Source of the DNA: Rhodocyclaceae bacterium
GTDB lineage: Bacteria > Pseudomonadota > Gammaproteobacteria > Burkholderiales > Rhodocyclaceae
Reading direction: 5' to 3'
Length of the DNA: 64,000 nucleotides
Assembly: GCA_013791905.1 (NCBI GenBank)
Contig: VMSX01000006.1
Location: forward strand, 118,090-182,089
The notes under the pieces were generated by a model. That model saw only the letters and a program-made list of their open reading frames with translations. It made no database searches and was not told where the DNA came from. The first letter of the stretch is position 1; every line of letters begins with the position of its first letter. The translations under genes and the position numbers were made by a program. Below are positions 44,198 through 53,467 of this stretch, in pieces.

Positions 44198-45194
44198 GGC
44201 CATCTGCGCCATCGGGATGATGGTCGTACTGGCATCCGCTCAAGCGGCAACGTGTAAAGGCAAATTCGCCAATCCGATCACCGACATTTGCTGGTCATGC
44301 ATGTTCCCCCTCTATATCGGTAGTGCAACCTTGGCATCGATGGATCAGGAGGACACGCCGAATCCTGGTGGAAATCCCGCCTGTTTCTGTGGCAACCCAC
44401 CAAAACTCGGCATGAAAGTCAGCTTTTGGGAACCGGTACGCCGCGTCGATGTGGTTCGAGATCCTTTCTGCATGGTCAGTCTTGGAGGAATCAAGATGGA
44501 TCCGGGGTTCGATGCACCAGTTGCCAGTCGCTTCCGGCGCGACGGGCAGGATCAGTCATCCTTTTACCAGGTGCATTGGTACGTGGATCCGCTGATCTAC
44601 TACCTGCAGGCCGTACTCGATAACTCCTGTCTGGAAAATCAGGGCTTCGATGTCGCCTACCTGACGGAACTTGATCCACTCTGGAAGGATGACGAACTCA
44701 CCCGAATACTGAATCCGGACGTGTACCTCTTTGGCAATCTGCCTGCGCGAGCTGCTTGTGCAGCTGATTGCGTAGCGGCGACTGCCGGATTCCCCAACAA
44801 TACCTTCTTCTGGTGTGCTGGCTGCCAAGGCAGCTTGTATCCGCTGAACGGGAACATCCAGGCCCATGTCGGCGGTGTTCAGGCATCCAGCCTTGAGGTC
44901 TATCGCATTACCGCGAAGCTGCACCGGGAAATGCTGATGTGGGCGGCTTCCGGCGAGGACGGTATGTGTGGCTATTACCCGCAGCCCGTTCTCGACAAGA
45001 CGGGCTACAAGTACCACATGCTGTACCCGGTCCCACAGACGAAGAAGATCGCGGGCAAATGCTGCCAGCCACTGGGGCGCAGTACCGCGTTATGGGGTGC
45101 CGGCCGGGAGTTTCCATTCGAAGGCGAGGACTTTGCGTACCAGATCTTCAGGAAACGCAACTGCTGCCAAGGCGCAGTCAGTCTGGGGAATTAA
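44181..45194 (+). CDS. traU: TraU, Cys-rich conjugation protein
   Basis: 337 residues (F TraU 330). Signal peptide to about ASAQA, then ATCKGKFANPITDICWSCMF, which is highly diagnostic; many paired Cys including CFCGNPP and the C-terminal GKCCQP. Periplasmic, needed for DNA transfer. Starts inside the end of traW (17-nt overlap). Confidence 0.95.
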   Translation: MRFVFKAICAIGMMVVLASAQAATCKGKFANPITDICWSCMFPLYIGSATLASMDQEDTPNPGGNPACFCGNPPKLGMKVSFWEPVRRVDVVRDPFCMVSLGGIKMDPGFDAPVASRFRRDGQDQSSFYQVHWYVDPLIYYLQAVLDNSCLENQGFDVAYLTELDPLWKDDELTRILNPDVYLFGNLPARAACAADCVAATAGFPNNTFFWCAGCQGSLYPLNGNIQAHVGGVQASSLEVYRITAKLHREMLMWAASGEDGMCGYYPQPVLDKTGYKYHMLYPVPQTKKIAGKCCQPLGRSTALWGAGREFPFEGEDFAYQIFRKRNCCQGAVSLGN

Positions 45195-45931
45195 TGATGC
45201 AGCCATCGCATACAAGGGGTTCACTCATCTCCTCCCTTGTCCTGCTGCTGGCGTCCTCACAGGCGCTGGCACAGGAGCCTTTTTTGACGGGTAAGCAGCC
45301 GGTACGCCTGCCGACAACCGAGGAGATGCAGAAGGCACAAAGCCGCGCACGTGAGGCAATGCAGCGTATCCCGGATTCTGAGCAATCCATGCGGCTCTAT
45401 GGCGGAGGGATGCCAAATATTGAGGCACTGCCCCAAGCGGCGGTGCCGGCTCCCGACATTGCGACAATCGCCGAGAAGTTCAAGGAACTGGGCAAAGCCT
45501 ATGCGCCAAAGAATGAGCAGCCAGATCTTTTGATCATGGTCTCTCTCTCAATGCCCAGAGATGCCTTGGAGCGAACGGCAGAGCAGGCCGAGCGTGCAGG
45601 AGCAACACTTGTTTTCCGGGGGCTGAAGGGAGACTCCATGACACGAATGGGGGAGGAAATGCAGGCAATCGTCGGCAAGCGCAACGTCTCTGCGGTGGTC
45701 CATCCTCCCGCCTTCCAGCAATTCAGTGTCACCAAGGTGCCTGCCGTCGTGATCGCTCGGCCGGAGGCTGGAAGCGTCCTTGAGAACGGATGCTCTCAGG
45801 CAGGAACCTTCGTCAAGGTCTCTGGCGATGTTTCATTGGACTATGCGCTGGAGTACATCGAACGCAAAAGCCAGGCATGGGGCGCGATCGCCAAGGCTTA
45901 CCGCAACCGGATTGTCAGGGAGATCAATTGA
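45194..45931 (+). CDS. trbC: TrbC, F-type pilus assembly protein
   Basis: 245 residues. Signal peptide ending ASSQALA, helical N-terminal part, then the TrbC domain with LLIMVSLSMPRDALERTAEQ and VTKVPAVVIARPE, a thioredoxin-like fold. Partners TraW. Start ATG at 45194 overlaps the traU stop by 1 nt. Confidence 0.88.
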   Translation: MMQPSHTRGSLISSLVLLLASSQALAQEPFLTGKQPVRLPTTEEMQKAQSRAREAMQRIPDSEQSMRLYGGGMPNIEALPQAAVPAPDIATIAEKFKELGKAYAPKNEQPDLLIMVSLSMPRDALERTAEQAERAGATLVFRGLKGDSMTRMGEEMQAIVGKRNVSAVVHPPAFQQFSVTKVPAVVIARPEAGSVLENGCSQAGTFVKVSGDVSLDYALEYIERKSQAWGAIAKAYRNRIVREIN

Positions 45932-47034
45932 GGCTACTCATTTCCGTCATCGCACTTTGCTGTTCGACGTTGGCTATGGCAGATACGGGGGCATCATTTC
46001 AGCAGGGAAAGACTCTCGGTGATGGTGCCAGCTCGGCGACATTCTCTGGAATTGGCAGCGGGGCAGTAACCGACAAGATCCCTGCTTTTGGATCAAGCCC
46101 CACCGAAGCGCAGTTGTTTCAGGGGGGACAAGGGCAGCTGATTGGTCCCGGTATTGGCAAGATGCAAAACTGCGGGAGCTACACACCCGGCTCGGACAAA
46201 GTTGCCAACCAGGAATGTGAAGCGGTCAATTTTCTGGCACGCAATCCGCAGATTCGTCCGCAATTCAACATCACCAACAATGATCCGTTGGTGATCGGTG
46301 CGAAAGCCGCGCGCAACAATGCCGAAAGCTTCTTCCAGTCAACCGGGATAGACGGTGGGGCTGGTAATAGCTCGCAGTGCACCACCAGGACCGAGACAAC
46401 GCCCCCGCAGTATTCCATTGAGACTTGCTCTTCGGCCAGTGAAATTGGCATGCAGCAATGCACCATGGGGCGAACGATCAACATTGATTCCGATGCCAAC
46501 TTCCAGTGCGAGCAAACCATCAATGCCTATGAGAACCTGAAATGCCGTCGCGGAAGATCCGTCATGGTTGGCTTTGGTCAATGCACCCCTGGGGCATGGC
46601 TCGGACGTGCGGCGTACATGGATTGCAGTTGGTGCGTGGATCCGTACCTGGCCATGAATGTGTATTGCGGCGGCGACGGGCGATCCTACAGCGTGAATCC
46701 CTATCGCTCCTACGATGGCGTTAATCGCTATGACTACAACTGGATTGGCTATCCATGGGACGGAAGTTACGGATATTTCAATGTGGCCGTGGCGCCCGGT
46801 GTGTCCGTAGTGGATTACTACGTGAGCAACATTGGATTCGGCTGCAACTTGTATATCTATTACAGCGTCAGCTGTAACTCGACGACCTGTACCCCAACAG
46901 TTAAAGGGGTAAGCCAAGGATGTAATGCTGGCAGCGGAAGTGGTTCAGGAAGCCCCTTATCACTTCCAATCACCAAGACCGTCAGCAACTGGACCTCGGA
47001 CCAGTGCCTAGCGCTGAAGGCGCGTACGCAATGA
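45928..47034 (+). CDS. Secreted Cys-rich protein, TraN-like N-terminal half
   Basis: 368 residues, TTG start overlapping the trbC stop. Signal peptide MRLLISVIALCCSTLAMA, then the region LGDGASSATFSGIGSG and ARNPQIRPQFNITNNDPLVI, resembling the start of long TraN proteins, then a Cys/Tyr/Gly-rich part. The gene after it has its own signal peptide and the classic TraN C-terminus, so TraN seems divided into two secreted proteins. Outer-membrane, mating-pair stabilisation role inferred. Confidence 0.6.
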   Translation: MRLLISVIALCCSTLAMADTGASFQQGKTLGDGASSATFSGIGSGAVTDKIPAFGSSPTEAQLFQGGQGQLIGPGIGKMQNCGSYTPGSDKVANQECEAVNFLARNPQIRPQFNITNNDPLVIGAKAARNNAESFFQSTGIDGGAGNSSQCTTRTETTPPQYSIETCSSASEIGMQQCTMGRTINIDSDANFQCEQTINAYENLKCRRGRSVMVGFGQCTPGAWLGRAAYMDCSWCVDPYLAMNVYCGGDGRSYSVNPYRSYDGVNRYDYNWIGYPWDGSYGYFNVAVAPGVSVVDYYVSNIGFGCNLYIYYSVSCNSTTCTPTVKGVSQGCNAGSGSGSGSPLSLPITKTVSNWTSDQCLALKARTQ

Positions 47035-48623
47035 GATTACTTGCCTTCATCCTGTTCTTTGCCAGTGCTGCAGGAATGGCGGCGGACTGCAAGCTTTCCG
47101 GGAGCGTGTGCGTAGACACGTCGGCAACCAAGAACATTTCAGGGGTCTCGGTGACCTTGGCTGAAGTTGGCGGCTGCTGGGAGTACGAGGACACCTACAC
47201 CTGCATCAAGCCCAATGCGGTTAATTACTGCCAGCCCTTCGTCAATGCGCAACCGGCTTGTTGGCAGACCAGCTCGCAGTGCAGCCAAATGGACACATTG
47301 CTCAATAGTGGCTGCATGAAGTACTTGCAGACTTGGCGATGCGGAGATCCGGCCACGCCCACGCCTGCCAATACGATACGTCTCGATGACACCTACACGC
47401 TGATCTCAAGCAATTACGATCCAGCGCCGTGCGCCACGCTCGAAGCGAACTGCTCGATCGCCGAAAGCACCTGCATCTCAACAACGCCCCCAACGCTTCC
47501 CCCCGGCATTTCACCTAGCTCGGTGGCTCCGGATGGCTGCTATGAGAAAAAGAACACGTATGCCTGCCTGACCGGGAAGGCCGACACTTCGGAGTGCGAC
47601 GGCTATGCATCGAATCCCAACTGCACTCAGCAGACGTCAAGCTGCACCAATACCGTAAGCGGGCAATGCGTTCTCGAACAGAGAACCTATCAGTGCATGT
47701 CGCGGCCACCGCAGACCAACACGGTGACAGATTGCTCTGGCCAGCTCTTCTGCCAGAACGGCAATTGCTTTGATAAGGGATATCAGAACGACTCCGACTT
47801 TGCTCGATCCATGGCGCTCATGGAAGCGGCGCGCGAGGCCGGGGTATATGGCAGCGAAACATCGATCTTCAGTGGTACGGACTCACGTTGCAAGATCAAG
47901 CTGTTTGGCTTGGCCAACTGCTGCAAGAAAAGTAGCGGCGGCGGTGGGTTCTCGAATTTCAGCTTATTGGGTGCAGCCGGGACTATAGGGGGGCAGGCCC
48001 TCGATGTCGGTTCGTCCTATGTCTATGACGCGCTCTACGATTCACCGACGCTTCAGAAAGGCCTGGGTGCAATGCTCGGGGTTACGGGAGCAGATGGGCT
48101 GTTTAACCCATCCTTCAGCTTCTACGGCTTCTCCTTCCAGTTCTTGCCCAGCCAAGGTTTCGTCTTTACCGGGTTTGATCCGACTTCCCTGGCCATTCAG
48201 ATCGGTCTCATGATTCTTCAGGATCTGATGTCCTGCGAGCAATCTGAGCAGATACTGGCAATGCGACGCGGCCAGAATCTCTGCCATGAGGTCGGCACCT
48301 ATTGCTCCAGTGAACTCAAGCTGCTGTTCATCAAGATTTGTATTGAGCACACCAAGTCCTACTGCTGCTACAACAGCCGACTGGCCAGGATCATCAACGA
48401 ACAGGGGCGCGGGCAGATCGGCAAGAGTTGGGGCGACCCCAAGAGTCCTAACTGTTCCGGATTCACCGAGGCCGAGTTTGCTGCCATCGATTTCTCTCGG
48501 ATCGACATGTCCGAGTTCACGGCCGAGATCATGGCGAACATCAAGACGCCAAACGTCGGATCAATGAGCCAGCAAGTCAATACATCCGTTCAGCAGAAAC
48601 TGCAGAACTACTATCAGAGGTGA
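47031..48623 (+). CDS. traN: TraN, outer-membrane mating-pair stabilisation protein
   Basis: 530 residues with signal peptide MRLLAFILFFASAAGMAA. Contains many Cys pairs in repeated GCWEYEDTYTCIKP / GCYEKKNTYACLTG / QCVLEQRTYQCMS units (three copies), and the conserved TraN C-terminal region (CHEVGTYCSSEL, CCYNSRLARIINEQGRGQIG). Overlaps the upstream gene by ATGA. Contacts the recipient surface in F-type mating. Confidence 0.9.
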   Translation: MRLLAFILFFASAAGMAADCKLSGSVCVDTSATKNISGVSVTLAEVGGCWEYEDTYTCIKPNAVNYCQPFVNAQPACWQTSSQCSQMDTLLNSGCMKYLQTWRCGDPATPTPANTIRLDDTYTLISSNYDPAPCATLEANCSIAESTCISTTPPTLPPGISPSSVAPDGCYEKKNTYACLTGKADTSECDGYASNPNCTQQTSSCTNTVSGQCVLEQRTYQCMSRPPQTNTVTDCSGQLFCQNGNCFDKGYQNDSDFARSMALMEAAREAGVYGSETSIFSGTDSRCKIKLFGLANCCKKSSGGGGFSNFSLLGAAGTIGGQALDVGSSYVYDALYDSPTLQKGLGAMLGVTGADGLFNPSFSFYGFSFQFLPSQGFVFTGFDPTSLAIQIGLMILQDLMSCEQSEQILAMRRGQNLCHEVGTYCSSELKLLFIKICIEHTKSYCCYNSRLARIINEQGRGQIGKSWGDPKSPNCSGFTEAEFAAIDFSRIDMSEFTAEIMANIKTPNVGSMSQQVNTSVQQKLQNYYQR

Positions 48624-48626
48624 TGC

Positions 48627-49046
48627 GTGAAAAGAATTCTGGTCACAGGGGCATGCATGATCGCATTCGGACAGGCTATCGCCGCTGAGTACTCCAATCT
48701 CAAGCTGGCGATGCTGGAGGCGATCGACGCGCCCGGGGGAATGATTACCGGGACCGTCATTGGACCTGTTGCAGATAAGTTCGCCTCGACAACGGGATCG
48801 AGGAGCCCGGTCATGGTGGAAGTGACGACGCTCAGGAGCTTTCAGCGCGAAGGGTGCAAGCGACTCAATGTTCGTCTGAATCAAGCCAATGTGCAGGCAA
48901 AGGACGGAAAGTCAGCGAAGTTTGGGATCGATTACGGTGTGAATCTGTGTCGAGATGGTAGTCCACCGACAGAGGGGATGGATCTGGAATATGTTGGCAA
49001 AGCGCTTGGTACGGTATCCTCAGAGCCTATGCACATAGGTAAATAA
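48627..49046 (+). CDS. Unknown secreted protein, end of traN operon
   Basis: 139 residues, GTG start 3 nt after traN. Signal peptide MKRILVTGACMIAFGQAIAA, then a short beta-rich domain with two Cys (REGCKRLNVRLNQANVQ, GVNLCRDG). Periplasmic; transfer-related by position. Not recognised. Confidence 0.6.
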   Translation: MKRILVTGACMIAFGQAIAAEYSNLKLAMLEAIDAPGGMITGTVIGPVADKFASTTGSRSPVMVEVTTLRSFQREGCKRLNVRLNQANVQAKDGKSAKFGIDYGVNLCRDGSPPTEGMDLEYVGKALGTVSSEPMHIGK

Positions 49047-49247
49047 GCAGCGCTACCCCCAGGCATTGGTTTCACCACAGTGCTGCTCAACCGATCCAGG
49101 GAGGATGACGAGGTGACTTCCAGTCATGTGCATGGGCGAATCCCCCCCAGACTTAACCGCCTAGATGCCTGATTACATCGTGAAAGGCGTCGCCCTTCGC
49201 GCAGACCAGATAGGCCACGACGCAGTGCGTGCGGATGTCCATTTCGT
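49047..49247. other. Non-coding or decayed sequence
   Basis: No open frame with convincing coding character between the last transfer gene and the WYL remnant. Confidence 0.5.
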
Positions 49248-49415
49248 CAGATTGACTTAACCGATGGTAGTTTTGTTTTGGAACTGCCCTATGCCGATGA
49301 CCGAGAACTGATCATGGACATTTTGAAGTACGTGGCAGATGTCGAAGTAGTTTGGACAGGAAGTCTGAAGAAAAGGGTCAGGTCCGAGATCCAGAAGATG
49401 GCTGATACGGGTTAG
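49248..49415 (+). pseudogene. WYL-domain regulator, C-terminal remnant
   Basis: A 55-codon frame without a start reads QIDLTDGSFVLELPYADDRE followed by LIMDILKYVADVEV, the typical end of WYL-domain HTH regulators, closing at TAG (49413-49415). The rest of the gene is absent upstream, so it is a fragment left at the element end. Confidence 0.6.
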
Positions 49416-49753
49416 TCAGTTGCTCAATCGGTTCGCACCCAATGACCGTTTCGGTCGATTATCAAGAACTAAGTATCCGGAAGGTTTTTGACTTCACCCA
49501 CCCCTCCAACGACAGAAATGAGATCGAGGCCATCTTTGCGGCTTGCCGAATCTCGCCTTTTTGATTCGATCGTGACGGTTAACCTGTTACGAAAAATACC
49601 TAAGAAATCAGATGTGACAGCCTTTGCTCTTGCGAATTATCGTCAAATGAACCAAGGCAAAGGCACCCTGAAGCCCGCCGGTCACAATTTGGGCACAGTA
49701 GAGGAGGGTAGTGAAAGGGGTATTTCGGTCACAATTCGGTCACACTTGGAAAC
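49416..49753. other. Intergenic region at the element end
   Basis: One low-quality open frame (from 49488) shows no domain or coding character. Short direct repeats GGTCACAATT/CGGTCACA occur near 49680-49745, of unknown meaning. Confidence 0.45.
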
Positions 49754-49776
49754 AAAAAAGCCGACTTTCGTCGGCT
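49754..49776 (-). terminator. Rho-independent terminator for tRNA-Ser
   Basis: Stem AGCCGAC/GTCGGCT with a TTTC loop (49759-49776), followed on the minus strand by a T run (49754-49759). Lies 69 nt downstream of the tRNA 3' end in its direction of transcription. Confidence 0.8.
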
Positions 49777-49844
49777 AATTTGCTTCTACTATGCTCTGCC
49801 ATCCCGTGGATGTTTTACCAAAAAACCTTATTAATCAAGGTATT

Positions 49845-49935
49845 TGGCGGAGAGGGAGGGATTCGAACCCTCGTTGGGATATTATCCCAAACACGCTTTC
49901 CAGGCGTGCGACTTAAACCACTCATCCACCTCTCC
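49845..49935 (-). tRNA. tRNA-Ser (anticodon GGA)
   Basis: 91 nt with a long variable arm (class II), acceptor stem GGAGAGG/CCTCTCC, discriminator G and encoded CCA (49845-49847). The anticodon stem-loop reads CACGCCTGGAAAGCGTG with GGA as anticodon. The T arm contains GGTTCGAATCC. The 3' end points towards the conjugative element, the usual position for a tyrosine-recombinase attachment site. Confidence 0.95.
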
Positions 49936-49978
49936 GCGGTGGGTATTGCCTTAGCAGGGCGCGGATTCTAGCAGAGTC

Positions 49979-50081
49979 ATTCCGTTTCCAGATCATCCGT
50001 GATTTTGTCGACTTCGCCTTGTCGTGCTACTCGCACTGCCTGCGGCTCGTCTTCGCGTCACAAATGATCTGAAAACGGAAT
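49979..50081. repeat. Imperfect 18-bp inverted repeat before nadC end
   Basis: ATTCCGTTTCCAGATCAT (49979) and ATGATCTGAAAACGGAAT (50064) pair with one mismatch around 67 nt. Looks like a chromosomal intergenic repeat or a terminator region for nadC. Confidence 0.55.
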
Positions 50082-50929
50082 CAGCCTTCGCTGTGCCGTA
50101 ACGAGAGGTCGATGGCGTGCACGTCCTTGGTCAGGGCGCCAATCGAGATGCGGTCGACGCCGGTTTCGGCGATGGCGCGCACGGTTTCCGGCCGCACGCC
50201 GCCGGAGGCTTCGAGTTCGGCACGCCCTGCGGTCAGGCCGACGGCCTGATGCATGCGCACCAGGTCCATGTTGTCGAGCAGGATCATGGTGGCACCGGCA
50301 TCAAGGGCTTCGGCCAGTTGCTCCAGCGTCTCGACTTCCACCTGAATGAACACCTTGCCATTGGCCAGCACGCTGGCGCGCGCCATGGCCGCCGTGATGC
50401 TGCCGGCGGCGATGATGTGGTTTTCCTTGATCAGGATGCCGTCATACAGGCCGAGGCGGTGGTTGGTGCCGCCGCCGCAACGCACGGCGTATTTCTGGGC
50501 CAGCCGCAGGCCAGGAATGGTTTTGCGGGTGTCGACGATTTTTGCCTGGGTGCCGGCGACGGCTTCGACGTAAAGCCTGGTTTGCGTCGCGATGCCGGAT
50601 AGCAGTTGCAGGAAATTGAGGGCGCTGCGCTCGGAGGTGAGCAGGGCGCGGGTGTCGGCGGCAATCTCGCAGACGATTTGTCCGGCCTGGATGAGTTCGC
50701 CATCCGCGGCGAGCCAATGCACGCGTGCCGTCGGGTCAAGCCGCTGGATGCAGGCCTCGAACCACGCAGAACCGCACAGTACGGCGTTTTCGCGGCAGGT
50801 GACAACGCCGACCGCCGGGCGGTCGATGGGTGTCAGCATGGCGGTGAGGTCGCCGCCGCCGATATCTTCGGCCAGCGCGGTCAGAACATTGCGCTCGACT
50901 TCGTGGGCTAGTGCCAGTGGAAATTCCAT
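50081..50929 (-). CDS. nadC: Nicotinate-nucleotide pyrophosphorylase (carboxylating)
   Basis: 282 residues, usual length. Converts quinolinate and PRPP to nicotinate mononucleotide in NAD synthesis. Diagnostic stretches: EDIGGGDLTAML, the KIVDTRKTIPGLRLAQKYAV core (Arg/Lys ligands) and GGTNHRLGLYDGILIKENHI, ending in the ASGGVRPETVRAIAETGVD barrel strand. A core chromosomal gene, showing that sequence right of the tRNA is host chromosome. Confidence 0.96.
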   Translation of the reverse strand: MEFPLALAHEVERNVLTALAEDIGGGDLTAMLTPIDRPAVGVVTCRENAVLCGSAWFEACIQRLDPTARVHWLAADGELIQAGQIVCEIAADTRALLTSERSALNFLQLLSGIATQTRLYVEAVAGTQAKIVDTRKTIPGLRLAQKYAVRCGGGTNHRLGLYDGILIKENHIIAAGSITAAMARASVLANGKVFIQVEVETLEQLAEALDAGATMILLDNMDLVRMHQAVGLTAGRAELEASGGVRPETVRAIAETGVDRISIGALTKDVHAIDLSLRHSEG

Positions 50930-50964
50930 GTTATGTCTCCGCCGGGCCGTCCCAAGGAGGCAAG

Positions 50965-50983
50965 CGCCCCCCGGTGGGGGGCA
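50965..50983. repeat. GC-rich hairpin motif upstream of nadC
   Basis: CCCCCC (50967) and GGGGGG (50976) arms separated by GGT, within an AAGGAGGCAAGCG...GCAGCGA context that recurs between genes in betaproteobacterial genomes (recollection). Confidence 0.5.
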
Positions 50984-51072
50984 GCGAGCCGGGTTTGTGA
51001 GTGTGGGGGGCCATATATGCCGGTCGGTTTTGGAGTGCCGTTGATTCTAGCACCCGGGTTTGGCGTGGAGTT

Positions 51073-51945
51073 TTAGCGCGCGGTGCGGCGCTGCATGAGC
51101 GCGAGTGCGACGCTGCTGCCGGCAATGATCGCCATGCCGGTCAGCGTGGTGGCATCCGGCCAGTGATCGAAAACCAGCCAGCCGAGCAGGGTAGCCCAGA
51201 TCAATTGGACATACAGCAGGGGCGATAGAGTGGACACTGGCGCGAGGCGGAAAGCGGCAATCAGCATGTAGTGGCCGGTGCCGCCATAGATACCGAGTGA
51301 AGCGATCATCAGGCCTTCGAGCAGATTCGGCATCGGCCCGCCCCAGTACAGCGGTGCGGCGACCGTCATGCTGACCGTGCCGATCAGCGCGGTGTAGAAC
51401 AACATGGTCAGCGTATTTTCCGTGGGCGAGAGCATGCGCGTCTGGATCTGATAGATGCTGTAGCAGGCCGCGGCAGCAAGTACCAGGATGAGGCCGGTCA
51501 GATTCAGGGTGCCGCCGGGGCGGGCGATCAGCAGGGCGCCGGCGAAGCCGCAGAGGCTGGCGGCCCAGTGCAGCCGACCGATCTTTTCATGCAGGAACGG
51601 CCCGGCCAGCAAGGTGACGACCAGTGGGGTGATGAACAGCAGGGCGGTGGTTTCCGCCAGCGGCAGCTCGCGAAAGGCGGCAATGCAAAAACCGGTCGTG
51701 CCGACCAGCATCAGGGCACGCAGGATCTGCAGCCTGGGCCGCTGTGTCGTGACCAGGCGCCAGCGCATGGTGGGTGCCAGCACCAGCATCATCAGCAGGA
51801 AGTGCAGCGTATAGCGTGCCCAGACCAGCATGGGTACCGGGAAGGTCTGCGAGAGATGCTTGGCGGTGGCGTCGAGCAGCGCGAAGCACATCACGGCGGC
51901 AAGCATCAACAGGATGCCGCGCAGGGGGTGATGCTCAACCGCCAA
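51073..51945 (-). CDS. DMT-superfamily (EamA) transporter
   Basis: 290 residues with ten predicted membrane segments in two EamA halves (first starting LRGILLMLAAVMCFALLDAT, second around LTGLILVLAAAACYSIYQIQ). Likely exports or imports a small metabolite; substrate unknown. Overlaps the NAD(P)HX repair gene by 11 nt and may be its downstream partner. Confidence 0.9.
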   Translation of the reverse strand: MAVEHHPLRGILLMLAAVMCFALLDATAKHLSQTFPVPMLVWARYTLHFLLMMLVLAPTMRWRLVTTQRPRLQILRALMLVGTTGFCIAAFRELPLAETTALLFITPLVVTLLAGPFLHEKIGRLHWAASLCGFAGALLIARPGGTLNLTGLILVLAAAACYSIYQIQTRMLSPTENTLTMLFYTALIGTVSMTVAAPLYWGGPMPNLLEGLMIASLGIYGGTGHYMLIAAFRLAPVSTLSPLLYVQLIWATLLGWLVFDHWPDATTLTGMAIIAGSSVALALMQRRTAR

Positions 51946-53407
51946 AGGGGGTGATCCAGTCGTTCAGGATTTGTCGGGCGGGGTCGATGAGTTCGCCGGC
52001 CGTCAGGCCGACAGGGCCTAGTCCTTCTGCCACGCAGGCATCGGCAGCGGCACCGTGCAGATGGACGGCGCCCAGCAAGGCTTCGAGCGGCGGCCAGCCC
52101 TGCGCCAGCAGCGCGGCCAGGATGCCGGTCAGCACATCGCCGCTGCCTGCGGTCGCCAGGCCGGGATTGCCGGTGGTATTCATGAACCAGCGTGCATCCG
52201 GAGCGACGACAATCGTGCCGCAGCCCTTCAGGGCGACAAAGGCACGCAAACGCCGGGCCAGTTCGAAGGCGGCCGCCAAGCGATCCGCCTGGACTTCGTC
52301 GGTGGAACAGGCCAGCAAGCGCGCGGCTTCGGCCGGATGCGGGGTGATAAAAGTCGGCGCTGGCCGGACGGTGGCCTTGCGCAGCAACAGCGGGCTTTGG
52401 GTGAGCACATTGAGGCTGTCGGCGTCGAGTACCAGCGGCAGGTTGTAGGAAAGCGCCTGGCCAAGCAGTTCGCCTGCCTGCAGCGATTGTCCGAGCCCCG
52501 GGCCAATGGCGAGGACCGTGGCGGCGTTCATTGCCTCTGCGGGGGCGCGCAACATCAGTTCCGGCTGGCCATGATCGACCAGCGGGTTTTCCAGCATGCC
52601 CAGATAAACGCGCCCGGCACCCAGGTGCAAGGCGGTCCGTCCGGCCAGCAGGGCGGCACCGGTCATGCTCGCTGCCCCGCCAATGATGGCCACGCTGCCA
52701 TAGCTGCCCTTATGGCTGTTGCGGCGGCGTGGCTGCAGGCAACGCTGGAACAGCTCCGGCGTGATCTGTTCGCCATCCCGGATGTCGATCTTGAGATCCA
52801 GGTCGCACAGCGTGATCTGGCCGCAATGATCGGGGCCGTCACCGGTGAGCAGGCCGGGTTTCAGGGCAATGAAGGTGGCGGTGCGGGTGGCGTTAACGAT
52901 CGGACCGGTCGCCTGACCGGTGGCGGCATTCAGTCCGCTCGGTACGTCCAGCGCGAGAACCGGCCTGCCACAGGCATTCATCCGCTCGATCCAATCGGCA
53001 TAGGCACCAATGATCGGCCGATCCAGGCCAATGCCGAAGAGTCCGTCGATGATGAGACCCGGTTCCGAGGCCGGATAATTACGCAAGCAGGTCCCGCCGG
53101 CAGCCAGCCAAGCGCTATGCGCACGGCGGGCAGCGCCTGGCAGCAGGGTCGGATCGCCGGCAAACAATACATGGGGGTTATGGCGAACTTCCTTGAGCAG
53201 ACGTGCGACCACGAACGCATCCCCACCATTGTTTCCGGGCCCGGCAACAATCAGTATGGGGCGGGAACTCCCCTCGGCGCCGGCAAGCATCTCCTGCGCC
53301 ACGCGGGCTGCGCCCGCGCCAGCGCGTTCCATGAGCGGCGGTGTGATTGAAGCATGGTCCGCCTCGATGGCACGCAGCGCCGCATCTTGCAGAATGGGTA
53401 GGCTCAT
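51935..53407 (-). CDS. nnr: Bifunctional NAD(P)H-hydrate epimerase/ADP-dependent dehydratase
   Basis: 490 residues. N-terminal epimerase (~1-215) with VAGPGNNGGDAFVVARLL, and C-terminal dehydratase (~225-485) with AIIGGAASMTGAALLAGRTA, ITPHPAEAARLL and the TAGSGDVLTGILAALLAQG signature. Repairs damaged NAD(P)H. A stretch at 52346-52373 resembles the left module of the ICE repeat, but it encodes the family's normal residues before the TPHP motif. Confidence 0.95.
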   Translation of the reverse strand: MSLPILQDAALRAIEADHASITPPLMERAGAGAARVAQEMLAGAEGSSRPILIVAGPGNNGGDAFVVARLLKEVRHNPHVLFAGDPTLLPGAARRAHSAWLAAGGTCLRNYPASEPGLIIDGLFGIGLDRPIIGAYADWIERMNACGRPVLALDVPSGLNAATGQATGPIVNATRTATFIALKPGLLTGDGPDHCGQITLCDLDLKIDIRDGEQITPELFQRCLQPRRRNSHKGSYGSVAIIGGAASMTGAALLAGRTALHLGAGRVYLGMLENPLVDHGQPELMLRAPAEAMNAATVLAIGPGLGQSLQAGELLGQALSYNLPLVLDADSLNVLTQSPLLLRKATVRPAPTFITPHPAEAARLLACSTDEVQADRLAAAFELARRLRAFVALKGCGTIVVAPDARWFMNTTGNPGLATAGSGDVLTGILAALLAQGWPPLEALLGAVHLHGAAADACVAEGLGPVGLTAGELIDPARQILNDWITPFGG

Positions 53408-53467
53408 GCTGGTAATTGTAGTCCTCCAAGGGTGTTACAGTGCAGCAAAAATGTGGAGTGAACATTC

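Noticed and set aside
49488..49778. 96-codon open frame before tRNA-Ser
   Set aside because: No ribosome binding site, no domain, and it runs through the tRNA terminator.
52346..52373. Copy of the repeat left module (reverse strand) inside the NAD(P)HX repair gene
   Set aside because: 21 of 22 bases match, but the encoded residues before the TPHP motif are what this enzyme family normally has, and no core module follows. Coincidence is more likely.
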